This document shows positions 30,394 to 38,493 of a DNA stretch of 40,588 nt, piece after piece (within the stretch, counting starts at the first letter, position 1; the number at the start of each line of letters is the position of its first letter). The translations under genes were made by a program, and so were the position numbers. The DNA comes from Phycisphaerales bacterium (lineage in GTDB: Bacteria; Planctomycetota; Phycisphaerae; Phycisphaerales; UBA1924), in assembly GCA_027019265.1 (NCBI GenBank), contig JALUWX010000083.1, forward strand, positions 1 to 40,588, read 5' to 3'. Under the pieces are notes generated by a model. That model made no database searches. It was not told the origin of the DNA and saw only the letters and a program-made list of their open reading frames with translations.

Positions 30394-31958
30394 CCCTCGA
30401 ACCCGAACCGCTTCGCGAGGAAGTCGAACATCTTCCGGGTCTGCGGATCCAGATACTCCGCGTAGCGCTCCCACTTCGCGACCGATCCCTGGTACACACC
30501 CACCTTCGCCTGGTCCGGGAGCAGGGTGGGCACGAAACGATCCCGCTCCGCGAACCGCAGACACGAATCATCCCACCCGAGCCCGCAGTGCTCGAGCAGC
30601 ACCCTTGTCCGTCCCTCGGGCTCCGACACCAGTTCCGCATAATCACTCGTCATGATCCGCAACCACGGCGCGTGCGCCGGGATCACCTTCATCCAGTGCT
30701 CGTGCATCTGAAGCTTCGCGCGCTGGAAACCCAGGATCGCGCGCATGTCCGTCGCCCACTGATGCCCGATCACGAAGTTCCGGAAGTAGCACGAGATCGC
30801 GACATCGCGCGGATCGCGCCTCGTGAGAATCACGCTCGACCCCGGCGCACACGCCGCGAGCAGCCCGACAAACTCATCGTTTCCAGGCTGCTTGTCCACC
30901 ACCACGCGCGACCCCCCCGAGATCGAACGAAGCTCCTCCAGGATCCCCGCGCCGATCCCCGACCAATCCGACGCGCGCATCGTGTCCAGCACCCGAGCCA
31001 TGTTCTTGGGTCCGAACTTCAGCCCGCGCTTCGCTTGGAACACCGCGTTGCTCTCCCCGGCCGACTCCGCCTCCGGATGCGCCGAGAGGATCTGCTCGTG
31101 CAAGGTCGTCCCCGACCTGGGCATCCCGCACACGAAGATCATCTCCGAACGATCCGCCGGCTCATCCCCCGTCGGCGCGAGCGACGACAGACGCTCACCG
31201 TCAAAGATCCCGCACGTTGCGCTCACCCGATCGATGTACGGCTTCACATACCCCAGCGCCGGGATCGGGCGCTTCCCCGTCTGCTCCTGCCCGCGCATCG
31301 CCATCCGCTCCGCGAACCCGTTCGCCTTCCGCACCGCTTCCCATGCTTCGCGATAGTCCCCCCGTTTCTCGTACAACCCCGCGAGATGAAACCCCAGCTC
31401 GATCCGGAGCTTCGGATCGGGGATCTCCTTCTTCATCCGACGATTGATCCGATCGATCGCTTCATCGACCCGCCCCGCTTTCGTCGCGAGCGTCGCGAGC
31501 GCGTTATCCAGCTCCGGCGCGTCGAGCCCCCGCGCCCACGCGCCGTCGAGCACCCCGATCGCCTCCTCGCTCTCGCCCTTGTACACCAGCGCCGTCACCA
31601 GGATCGAGATGAACGGCGCTTTATTCGGTTCGAGCTCGACCGCGCGACGCGCCGCGCCGAGCGATTCTTCCATGTTCCCCGAATACGCATGGACCTGCGC
31701 CACGACATAACAGAGGTCGGGCTCGTCGAGCTCGTGCGCTTTCGCTTCATTCACGAGATCCAACGCCTGGGTCAGCCGATTGCTCATCAGCATCGCCTGC
31801 GCACACACCGCCCGCGCCCGAGCGGCCATCGGATCGTCCGGGTGCCGCGCCAGAAACGACTTGTACGAATCGATCGCACCCACAACATCCCCGCGCCGCT
31901 CGCACATCTGCGCCCGATTCAGCAGCGCCTCACCGTTCTGGGCTGACGCACCGCTCAT
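30390..31958 (-). CDS. TPR-sulfotransferase, tandem paralogue 2
   Basis: This 522-residue middle member has TPR-type repeats at about 8-215 (DVVGAIDSYKSFLARHPDDP, NMEESLGAARRAVELEPNKA). The sulfotransferase motifs are VCGMPRSGTTLHEQILSAHP and LTRRDPRDVAISCYFRNF. The catalytic-domain blocks VVVDKQPGNDEFVGLLAACA and LRIMTSDYAELVSEPEGRTR match its neighbours closely. It overlaps both neighbours by four bases (ATGA at 31955-31958 and 30390-30393), so all three are probably translated from one mRNA. Identity with its neighbours is clear by eye but lower in the TPR part, so substrate specificity may differ between the three. Confidence 0.86.
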   Translation of the reverse strand: MSGASAQNGEALLNRAQMCERRGDVVGAIDSYKSFLARHPDDPMAARARAVCAQAMLMSNRLTQALDLVNEAKAHELDEPDLCYVVAQVHAYSGNMEESLGAARRAVELEPNKAPFISILVTALVYKGESEEAIGVLDGAWARGLDAPELDNALATLATKAGRVDEAIDRINRRMKKEIPDPKLRIELGFHLAGLYEKRGDYREAWEAVRKANGFAERMAMRGQEQTGKRPIPALGYVKPYIDRVSATCGIFDGERLSSLAPTGDEPADRSEMIFVCGMPRSGTTLHEQILSAHPEAESAGESNAVFQAKRGLKFGPKNMARVLDTMRASDWSGIGAGILEELRSISGGSRVVVDKQPGNDEFVGLLAACAPGSSVILTRRDPRDVAISCYFRNFVIGHQWATDMRAILGFQRAKLQMHEHWMKVIPAHAPWLRIMTSDYAELVSEPEGRTRVLLEHCGLGWDDSCLRFAERDRFVPTLLPDQAKVGVYQGSVAKWERYAEYLDPQTRKMFDFLAKRFGFEG

Positions 31959-33553
31959 GAATCGAACCCGTGCCGCTCCGCGATCTCGTGGAGCCGATCG
32001 AGCTGCTTCGGATCCATGACCTCAGCGTACTTGTGCCATTTCTTCACCGACCCCGTGTACACCCCCTGCGCCGCCTGGTGCGGGTTCAGCGTGGGGACGA
32101 TCCGCTTCCGCTTCGAGAACTCCAGACACGAATCCTCCCACCCGAGCCCCGCGTGCGCCACGAGCCGCTTCGCCTCCGATTCCGGGTTCGCGACGATCGT
32201 CTCGTACTCCCCGATCGTGATCGGGACCCACGGCGCATGCTCCGGGATCACGCTCATCCAGTAGTCGTGCATCCTGAGCCGGGTCTCGAGCATGTCCACG
32301 ATCGTGTCGAACCTCGTCGTCCACTCGTGACCCACCGCGAAGTTCCGGAAGAAACACGACAACGCGATGTCCCTCGGATCACGACGCGTGATGATGATCT
32401 TGCACCCCGGCGCGATCGCGCTCAGCAACCCCACGTGCTCATCGTTCCCCGGGTGCTTGTCCACCACATAAGGCACATCCACCCCCGCGATATGGCGCAG
32501 GTCCTCGAGCACCTTTAACCCCGATTTCGTCCGCTTGTTCGCGCTCAGCTGACCGATCCTGCTCTCATCCGGGCTCGGATAGAACTTTAACCTCGTCGCT
32601 TCCCAGATCAGCGCCTGCGCCTCCCCGGCCGTCTCCGCCTCCGAGTGCGACGACAGGATCTGCTCCAGGAGCGTCGTCCCCGAACGGGGCATCCCCGAGA
32701 TGAAGATCATCTCCTCCCGGCGCTCCGGACCCTTGTCGTCGGGCTCGAGCGATCGCAGTGTCTCCGGGCTGAACAGCGCCATCAACTGACCGATCCGCTC
32801 CTTGTACCGATCGACCATCACCTTCGGGTTGTGCGCCTTCGCGCCCTTGAGCACGTACCCCCCAAGCCCGCTCACCCCCTTCTGCTTGTTCGCACGCTCC
32901 GCCGCTTCGTACGCGCCCTTGTAGTCCCCCCGGATCTCGAGCATCTCCGCGAGTTTGATCTCCAGCTCCACCCGCGCCGTCGTCTTGAGCGTCTGGTCCC
33001 CGAGCCGCTTCGTGATCCGCTCGACCGCTTCGTCGATCCGACCCGAGCGCGGCGCGATCTCCCCGAACGCATGATCGATATCCCATCCATCCACCCCCCG
33101 ATCGATCGCGGCCTCGATGATCGCCTGCGCCTCGTCCCGTTTCCCTGTGTACATGTACACCGTCGCGCACCGCGCGATCGCCGGCGCGAAGTCCGGGTTG
33201 ATCTCCAGCGCTTTCCCCAACGCCTCGAGCGACCCCTCCATGTTCCCGCTGTACGCATGCGCCTGCGCCAGCGTGAACATCAGCTGCAAGTCCTTCTGCG
33301 CCCCGATCCCCCCCATCGAGATCAGGTCGATCGCCTGGTCGTGCCGACCCAGCATCACCATCAGCTGCGCCGCGCGCGTCCGGATCTGGTCCGCTTTCGG
33401 GTGCGACCGATTCCGGGACAGGAACGACTTGTACGCTTTGATCTCCCCGTCCACGTCCCCCTTGGCTTCCAGCTCCTTCGCTTTGCGCAGCAGATCAGAA
33501 GCCCCGGATCCGGGCCCTTTCCTCGAAGACTTCTTGACAGGTCGGTTCGCCAT
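31955..33553 (-). CDS. TPR-sulfotransferase, tandem paralogue 1 (operon head)
   Basis: The 532-residue product has a basic low-complexity N-terminus (MANRPVKKSSRKGPGSG), TPR repeats (about 20-235) and sulfotransferase loops ISGMPRSGTTLLEQILSSHS and ITRRDPRDIALSCFFRNF. It is the most divergent of the three and has a linker of about 20 residues around the KGAKAHNPKVMVDRYKERIG region. Starts at 33556 and 33574 are also in frame. I choose 33553 because TACGCT lies six bases upstream, matching the leaderless pattern of nearby genes, and because its N-terminus aligns with the paralogues. It is divergent from rdgB by 66 bases. Confidence 0.84.
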   Translation of the reverse strand: MANRPVKKSSRKGPGSGASDLLRKAKELEAKGDVDGEIKAYKSFLSRNRSHPKADQIRTRAAQLMVMLGRHDQAIDLISMGGIGAQKDLQLMFTLAQAHAYSGNMEGSLEALGKALEINPDFAPAIARCATVYMYTGKRDEAQAIIEAAIDRGVDGWDIDHAFGEIAPRSGRIDEAVERITKRLGDQTLKTTARVELEIKLAEMLEIRGDYKGAYEAAERANKQKGVSGLGGYVLKGAKAHNPKVMVDRYKERIGQLMALFSPETLRSLEPDDKGPERREEMIFISGMPRSGTTLLEQILSSHSEAETAGEAQALIWEATRLKFYPSPDESRIGQLSANKRTKSGLKVLEDLRHIAGVDVPYVVDKHPGNDEHVGLLSAIAPGCKIIITRRDPRDIALSCFFRNFAVGHEWTTRFDTIVDMLETRLRMHDYWMSVIPEHAPWVPITIGEYETIVANPESEAKRLVAHAGLGWEDSCLEFSKRKRIVPTLNPHQAAQGVYTGSVKKWHKYAEVMDPKQLDRLHEIAERHGFDS

Positions 33554-33559
33554 CATCTC

Positions 33560-33613
33560 AGCGTATGCGGCCATCGCCCACCCGACACCCCCGCTCCATC
33601 CCCAACGTATCAT
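33560..33613. promoter_or_regulatory. Divergent leaderless-type promoters of the sulfotransferase operon and rdgB
   Basis: Minus-strand TACGCT (33565-33560) ends 6 bases before the sulfotransferase ATG at 33553. Plus-strand TATCAT (33608-33613) ends 6 bases before the rdgB ATG at 33620. Neither gene has a Shine-Dalgarno. Clear -35 hexamers are not visible. Confidence 0.4.
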
Positions 33614-33619
33614 CCATCC

Positions 33620-34306
33620 ATGCCCACCCTCATCCTCGCCACACAGAACCCCGGGAAGGTCCGCGAACTCGAATCCATGCTCCGCGCATCGGACCTCGAC
33701 ATCGACATCAAAGGCCTCGACGACCTGGGACAATCCTTCCCCGAGCCCGTCGAAGACGGCGGCTCCTTCCTCGCCAACGCCACCATCAAAGCGACGGCCT
33801 ACGCCAAACTCACCAACCTCCCCTGCCTCGCCGACGACTCCGGGCTCGAGATCGACCCCCTCGAAGGCCGCCCCGGCGTGAACTCCTCCCACTACGCCGT
33901 CCTCGATCTCCCCCAGGACCACCAGGACGCGCTCTCGCGCGAACAACGCGATTCCAAGAACATCGACAAGGTCCTCGAAGAACTCGACGCCGTCCCCTTG
34001 GACGAGCGCACCGCGCGCTTCGTCTGCACCATGGTCCTCGCCACCCCCTCCGGAGAAATCCTCGCCACCTCCCAGGGCACCTTCGAGGGGCGCATCGGGC
34101 TCCCCCCGACCGATCCCTTCGCAACCCCCTCCACAACCGTCCCCCGAGGGGACCACGGGTTCGGGTACGACCCCATCTTCCTCGTCTCCCCCGAGCACGA
34201 CCACACCAGCGCCCAGCTCGACCCCTCGGAGAAGAACAAGATCTCCCACCGAGCCAAAGCCCTCAGCGCCATGATCGAACGACTCCGCACGATCGATCTC
34301 CCCTGA
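33620..34306 (+). CDS. rdgB: Non-canonical purine NTP pyrophosphatase (RdgB/HAM1)
   Basis: The 228-residue enzyme hydrolyses ITP, dITP and XTP to monophosphates, cleansing the nucleotide pool. Family motifs are ILATQNPGKVRELESML (5-21), FLANATIKATAYAKLTNLPC (50-69), LADDSGLEID (70-79), FGYDPIFL and SHRAKAL near the C-terminus. The length is slightly above the common 195-205 residues because of an insertion (LPQDHQDALSREQRDSKNID) before the mid domain. It starts directly with MPTLILATQN; longer in-frame extensions run antisense to the sulfotransferase gene and are excluded. Confidence 0.92.
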   Translation: MPTLILATQNPGKVRELESMLRASDLDIDIKGLDDLGQSFPEPVEDGGSFLANATIKATAYAKLTNLPCLADDSGLEIDPLEGRPGVNSSHYAVLDLPQDHQDALSREQRDSKNIDKVLEELDAVPLDERTARFVCTMVLATPSGEILATSQGTFEGRIGLPPTDPFATPSTTVPRGDHGFGYDPIFLVSPEHDHTSAQLDPSEKNKISHRAKALSAMIERLRTIDLP

Positions 34307-34331
34307 GCCCTCCACGAACTTTCACAAATCA

Positions 34332-34360
34332 CTGAAACCTCCGCCCCCGGCGCATACCAT
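34332..34360 (+). promoter_or_regulatory. Promoter of mqnE, leaderless type
   Basis: CTGAAA (34332-34337) and TACCAT (34355-34360) are 17 bases apart. The -10 ends 5 bases before the ATG at 34366, so the transcript would begin at about the start codon. There is no Shine-Dalgarno. Confidence 0.5.
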
Positions 34361-34365
34361 CGACC

Positions 34366-35682
34366 ATGACCACCCTCGCGCCTTCTCTCGAATCACCCTC
34401 CCGTCTCCCCGGCGCGGATCCCGCGCTCGAGCCCATCGCGCGCAAGGTCGAGCAGGGACAGCGCCTCTCCATCGACGACGGCCGCACCCTCTACCACACC
34501 CCCGACATCTGGCGCGTCCTCGAACTCGCCGACCTCGTCCGACGGCGCATGCACGGGGATGTCGCCTACTACAACATCAACCGACACCTCAACTACTCCA
34601 ACGTCTGCGCCCTCTCCTGCAAGTTCTGCGAGTTCTACCGCAAAGCGGGGCAGGAAGGCGAATACACCCGCGACCTCGACTACGTCAAAGAAGAAGGCCG
34701 CAAAGCCCAGTCCATCGGCGCGACCGAGCTCCACATCGTCGGAGGCCTCAACCCCTACCTCCCCTTCGAGTACTACACCGACATGCTCCGCGCCCTCCGC
34801 GAAGTCGCCCCCGACGTCCACCTAAAAGCATTCACCGCCGTCGAACTCGTCCACCTCGCGCGCATCGCCAAGGTCTACAAACGCAACGACCCCAAGTCCG
34901 GGGTCCGCTGGGTCCTCCAGCAGCTCAAAGAAGCAGGGCTCGGGTCCCTCCCCGGAGGAGGCGCGGAAGTCTTCGACGAGCGCGTCCACAAAGAAGCCTT
35001 CAAAACCAAAATCGGCGCCCACGAATGGCTCGACGTCCACCTCGTCGCCCACGAACTCGGGCTCAACACCAACTGCACCATGCTCTACGGCCACGTGGAC
35101 CAGCGCGAAGAACGACTCCGACACATGGAGATCCTCCGCCGCTCCCAAGACCAAGCCCTCGACCGACTCGGATACGTCGGGGAAGACAGCGCCTACATCG
35201 CGCGCGACATCCCCGAATCCCAGCAGATCACCGCGCCCGTCATCACCCTGAATAAAGACGGCGCCACCCTCCCGAGCCCCAGCATGTCCGACAAAGGCGG
35301 CTACTACCAGACCATCACCCCCCTCCCCTTCTTCCCCGATGGGTCCGCGCTCGAGCATCTCCCGGGACCCGCCGGGCTCGAAAACCTCCGCACCATCGCC
35401 GTCACCAGACTCATGCTCGACAACTTCCCGCATGTGAAAGCCTTCTGGATCATGCAAACCCTCCCCATGGCCCAGCTCATGCTCGAAGCCGGCGCCGACG
35501 ACATCGACGGCACCGTCGTCTGGTACGACATCACCAAAGTGGGAGGCGCATCCACCCACCAGGAAACCACCGTCACCGACCTCAAAAACGCCATCCAAGA
35601 AGCCGGCTTCACCCCCGTCGAACGAGACACCGTCTACCGAAGAGTCACCAGAGACGGCAACACCTGGCGCGCTGAATCTTGA
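34366..35682 (+). CDS. mqnE: Aminofutalosine synthase (radical SAM)
   Basis: This 438-residue radical SAM enzyme carries the cluster motif CALSCKFC (C81, C85, C88). In the futalosine menaquinone pathway MqnE joins SAM and 3-[(1-carboxyvinyl)oxy]benzoate to form aminofutalosine. NRHLNYSNVCALSCKFCEF, GATELHIVGGLNP, GSLPGGGAEVFDERV and HELGLNTNCTMLYGHVD are characteristic of MqnE rather than the related MqnC, although MqnC has a similar fold. No other mqn gene lies in the window, so the pathway must be scattered. The organism is therefore expected to make menaquinone via futalosine. Confidence 0.88.
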   Translation: MTTLAPSLESPSRLPGADPALEPIARKVEQGQRLSIDDGRTLYHTPDIWRVLELADLVRRRMHGDVAYYNINRHLNYSNVCALSCKFCEFYRKAGQEGEYTRDLDYVKEEGRKAQSIGATELHIVGGLNPYLPFEYYTDMLRALREVAPDVHLKAFTAVELVHLARIAKVYKRNDPKSGVRWVLQQLKEAGLGSLPGGGAEVFDERVHKEAFKTKIGAHEWLDVHLVAHELGLNTNCTMLYGHVDQREERLRHMEILRRSQDQALDRLGYVGEDSAYIARDIPESQQITAPVITLNKDGATLPSPSMSDKGGYYQTITPLPFFPDGSALEHLPGPAGLENLRTIAVTRLMLDNFPHVKAFWIMQTLPMAQLMLEAGADDIDGTVVWYDITKVGGASTHQETTVTDLKNAIQEAGFTPVERDTVYRRVTRDGNTWRAES

Positions 35683-35697
35683 TCGCGGCGGAATGAC

Positions 35698-35740
35698 ATC
35701 GATTCACTCCTGAAATCGATTCTGAACAATCCCGTACAAT
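35698..35740 (+). promoter_or_regulatory. Leaderless-type promoter with inverted repeat before the zinc-ribbon pair
   Basis: ATCGATT (35698-35704) and AATCGAT (35714-35720) form a perfect 7-bp inverted repeat overlapping the expected -35 region. TACAAT (35735-35740) ends 7 bases before the GTG at 35748. No Shine-Dalgarno is present. Confidence 0.5.
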
Positions 35741-35747
35741 CACCACC

Positions 35748-36431
35748 GTGCCCATCTCGCACACCTGCCCATCCTGCGCCCACGAACTTGCACGGATCCG
35801 AGCGATCCCCGACTCCATCTACGCGCTGCCGATCGTCACCTGCCCGCGCTGCGCCCACACCTGTGTCCGCACCAAGCACCCCGACCTGATCTTCTGGCGC
35901 GGATTCCGCCGATCCCTCGGCGCGATCCGACGGATCATCGCCGTTAGCGGGATCGTGCTGTTCATCACCCTCCTCACCGTCGGGATCGCCTTCCTCGGGT
36001 CCGACATCGCGATGGGACCCGCGCGCTTCGACCCGACGGAGTACACCGCAACCCTCATCACCACCGCGATCCTCGCCGCCTTCCTCCTCTTCTTCACCGC
36101 CGCGCTCCGCACCCTCTGCGCCCACACCACGCTCTGGCGCACCATCCTCGTCCTGAGCTTGATCGCCGCGCTCGGGACCTACGTCGACCTCGCTTTCCGA
36201 TTCCCCTACACCCTCCTCGATGCGCTCACAGGATCCGACATCGCGCGCCGGATCGATCCCATCGACCCCGAGAACATCGGGCTCCGGGTCTTCGGGCTCG
36301 TCGGGTCCATCGGGATCATCACCATCACGACCGCCCTCGTCTCCATCCTCAGCGCCAACCGACCACCCCTCCCCAAACGGCGCATCAAACGGATCCGAAC
36401 CAAGCTCAACAAACGCTTCGCACAGGACTGA
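35748..36431 (+). CDS. Zinc-ribbon membrane protein, function unknown
   Basis: The 227-residue product has an N-terminal zinc ribbon (TCPSC at about 6-10 and TCPRC at about 31-35) followed by a basic region. Four hydrophobic segments follow (near 62-85, 100-120, 128-148, 175-197) and a strongly basic C-terminus (PKRRIKRIRTKLNKR). I do not recognise a named family. It is probably inner-membrane with the ribbon in the cytoplasm. Start: GTG 35748, the only in-frame start that keeps the first CxxC; TACAAT lies 7 bases upstream. The next gene, a second zinc-ribbon membrane protein, follows after 2 bases, so the two likely work together. Confidence 0.7.
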   Translation: MPISHTCPSCAHELARIRAIPDSIYALPIVTCPRCAHTCVRTKHPDLIFWRGFRRSLGAIRRIIAVSGIVLFITLLTVGIAFLGSDIAMGPARFDPTEYTATLITTAILAAFLLFFTAALRTLCAHTTLWRTILVLSLIAALGTYVDLAFRFPYTLLDALTGSDIARRIDPIDPENIGLRVFGLVGSIGIITITTALVSILSANRPPLPKRRIKRIRTKLNKRFAQD

Positions 36432-36433
36432 CC

Positions 36434-37330
36434 ATGACCGAGCACGACACCCACGACACGATCCGCGCCGACCGCGCCTGCATCGCCTGCGGCTTCAACC
36501 TCTTCGGACAACCCATCACCCGGGAGGACCACTACAACCTCCTCATCACCCGCTGCCCCGAGTGCGGCCAAGCCGCCGCCCTCCAGTCCTACCCAACCAT
36601 GTCCCACTGGGTGAACCGCTTCCGCGCCATCCTCAGCGCCCTCTGGATCGCCCTCACCCTCGGGATCCTCGCGCTCACCGTCCTTATCAACACCGGGATC
36701 ACCCAGGGCGCGTGCGAGAACGCTTCCCAGGAGCTCGCAACCACCATCGCCGCCGATCATCAAGCATGGCTCGAGATGAGCCAGCAGAACACCTCGACCA
36801 CCACCCCCTCAGCCCCCAACCTCCCCAACTTCGTCACCCGATCCTTCTCCCGTTGGTCCATCGTCACCCCCGAATGGCGCGAGCTCCACCTCGACGAAAC
36901 CATCGCCAACGCCGGAGGGCTCAACGCCTCCATCGACCCCGAATACCTCATCCTCCTCATCCCCGCCGTCATCCTCTCCGCCATCTTCGGGGTCTTCTGG
37001 TCCCTCGCGCTCCTGAACGCCGCACGATGGAAAGCGGCCGCCCTCTGCATCGCAATCGCCGCCACCACCCTCGCCTTCACCCTCACCTTCAACCACGTCG
37101 GCGCAGGAACCCAGATGGCGCAGAGCATCGCCAAGTCCCACCTCACCCCCATCGTCGCGCCGCGCGTCGTCCTCATCCAAGCGATCACGATGGTCCTCGC
37201 CGTCTACATCGCACGGCCCCTCGCGCGTCTCTACGTCTGCGCCGCGCTCCCCCCGCGCTCGCGCACCGCGCTCTCCTTCCTCTGGACGGCCGACAAAAAA
37301 CCCCTCCCGAAATCCGGAAGGGGTCGATGA
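36434..37330 (+). CDS. Zinc-ribbon membrane protein, function unknown (second of pair)
   Basis: The 298-residue product starts with a zinc-ribbon-like CIAC...CPEC (about residues 16-19 and 41-44), then about four hydrophobic segments (near 62-85, 175-197, 205-225, 250-270). A polar loop of about 90 residues between segments one and two is probably outside the membrane. The layout matches the upstream neighbour but sequence similarity is slight. The terminal codons are encoded over the intrinsic terminator of the convergent DUF481 gene, so the basic tail (KKPLPKSGRGR) may owe its sequence to that structure. Function is unknown. Confidence 0.7.
   Translation: MTEHDTHDTIRADRACIACGFNLFGQPITREDHYNLLITRCPECGQAAALQSYPTMSHWVNRFRAILSALWIALTLGILALTVLINTGITQGACENASQELATTIAADHQAWLEMSQQNTSTTTPSAPNLPNFVTRSFSRWSIVTPEWRELHLDETIANAGGLNASIDPEYLILLIPAVILSAIFGVFWSLALLNAARWKAAALCIAIAATTLAFTLTFNHVGAGTQMAQSIAKSHLTPIVAPRVVLIQAITMVLAVYIARPLARLYVCAALPPRSRTALSFLWTADKKPLPKSGRGR
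37295..37324 (-). terminator. Terminator of the DUF481 gene, inside a convergent coding sequence
   Basis: On the minus strand ACCCCT pairs with AGGGGT around an inner CCG/CGG stem, followed by six T in a row. It lies 45 bases beyond the DUF481 stop and fully inside the 3' end of the zinc-ribbon gene on the opposite strand. Confidence 0.85.
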
Positions 37331-37369
37331 AACGGATCTCCGTATCCGTGCACTCGCGATCTCGTTCGG

Positions 37370-38317
37370 TCAGAATGTCCAACCGAGTGTCAGATAGTAG
37401 TTCACATCGTTGGGCTTGATCCCCACACCCGGGTCAGAATCATGACGATGCTCCGCGCCCACGTTGAGCGACATGTTCGACTCTTTGTCGAGCAGCACCG
37501 ACAGCTCCGCCTTGTTCGTCAAGCGGAACTCACCCGCATCATCGAAGCTCGGGTAGTACACGCTCGAACCCTTGAACGTCGTCGTGTCCGAAAGCTTGTG
37601 CGTCAGCTCCAGCGCCGCGAGCCCCTCGGGAACAAGCTCCTCGTTCGCGTTCGAACCCGTCTCGAACGACGCGCCCGCACCGATCCGACCCAGCAACGTC
37701 GTCTTGTCGTTGCTGATGAACTCGTACCCCAGACCGCCCGCCGCACTCAATCGGTGCTGCCACGCCTGGAACTCCTCGTACTCGTACAGCCCCTCAGCGA
37801 AAATCCTCCAGGGACCATCGAGCAACCAATCGTTCTTGATCCCCGCCTCACCACGCGCCGCGGATTTCTGTCCGTCCGCCGTCGAGTACAGATACGACGC
37901 GAACGCCGTCGTCTCCATCTTCGACGTCTTCCGCTCGCCCGTGATCCCGGCGCGCCCCGAGAAGTTCTCGTTGTTCCCCGACGACCCCGTGATCCCCGCT
38001 TGAACCGAGAACCCCCAGCCCTCGAAGAACCCGGGCTCCTCAACCGCTTCCTGCGCCGCAGGATCAGCCCCCTCCGAGGGCTGCGCCGAGACACCCGATC
38101 CCGACGAACCGGAACGCGCGACGAACTCGCCCCCCGATTCCTCCGTCTCCGCGGCCGCGAGCTCCAGCATCGCCGCTTCGTACTCCGCGCGAGCGACTTC
38201 CAGCGCCCGCTTCGCTTCCTCGACGCGCGACCGCGCATCCTCCACATCGCCCCCGAGCGCGAGCGTGTTCGAGATCGTCAGCGCCGCGAGCAGCGCACAC
38301 ACAGACCGAATAGCCAT
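37370..38317 (-). CDS. DUF481 outer-membrane beta-barrel protein with N-terminal coiled coil
   Basis: The 315-residue product has a signal peptide (about 1-21) and a 40-residue charged coiled coil (VEDARSRVEEAKRALEVARA region, 25-60). A serine/glycine linker and an outer-membrane barrel of DUF481 type (about 100-315) follow. Alternating hydrophobic strands such as ENFSGRAGITGERKTSKMET, aromatic strand ends and the final phenylalanine (LTLGWTF) support a barrel. The domain is present in many Gram-negatives as a salt- or stress-linked protein of unknown function. The N-terminal coiled coil could reach across the periplasm or oligomerise. GGAGGATGA precedes the ATG. The gene is monocistronic. 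Confidence 0.82.
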   Translation of the reverse strand: MAIRSVCALLAALTISNTLALGGDVEDARSRVEEAKRALEVARAEYEAAMLELAAAETEESGGEFVARSGSSGSGVSAQPSEGADPAAQEAVEEPGFFEGWGFSVQAGITGSSGNNENFSGRAGITGERKTSKMETTAFASYLYSTADGQKSAARGEAGIKNDWLLDGPWRIFAEGLYEYEEFQAWQHRLSAAGGLGYEFISNDKTTLLGRIGAGASFETGSNANEELVPEGLAALELTHKLSDTTTFKGSSVYYPSFDDAGEFRLTNKAELSVLLDKESNMSLNVGAEHRHDSDPGVGIKPNDVNYYLTLGWTF

Positions 38318-38440
38318 CGTTCATCCTCCGGATTCACGCGAGAGCAGTGGGGGGGGAAAGCAAATGAGCGTCGATACACGATCCCCGCGCACCGACACCC
38401 CACAGTAGAAACACCCACGACCCATCGCAACACGCGCACG

Positions 38441-38466
38441 AAAAACCCGCGCCCAGAAGGCGCGGG
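38441..38466 (-). terminator. Rho-independent terminator of dnaK
   Basis: An 8-bp G/C stem (CCCGCGCC/GGCGCGGG, five-base loop) is followed by TTTTT on the minus strand, 27 bases beyond the dnaK stop. dnaK is therefore probably transcribed alone in this window; grpE and dnaJ are not seen. Confidence 0.88.
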
Positions 38467-38493
38467 ATTGGGGAAATCATCCAGCCAAATCGC

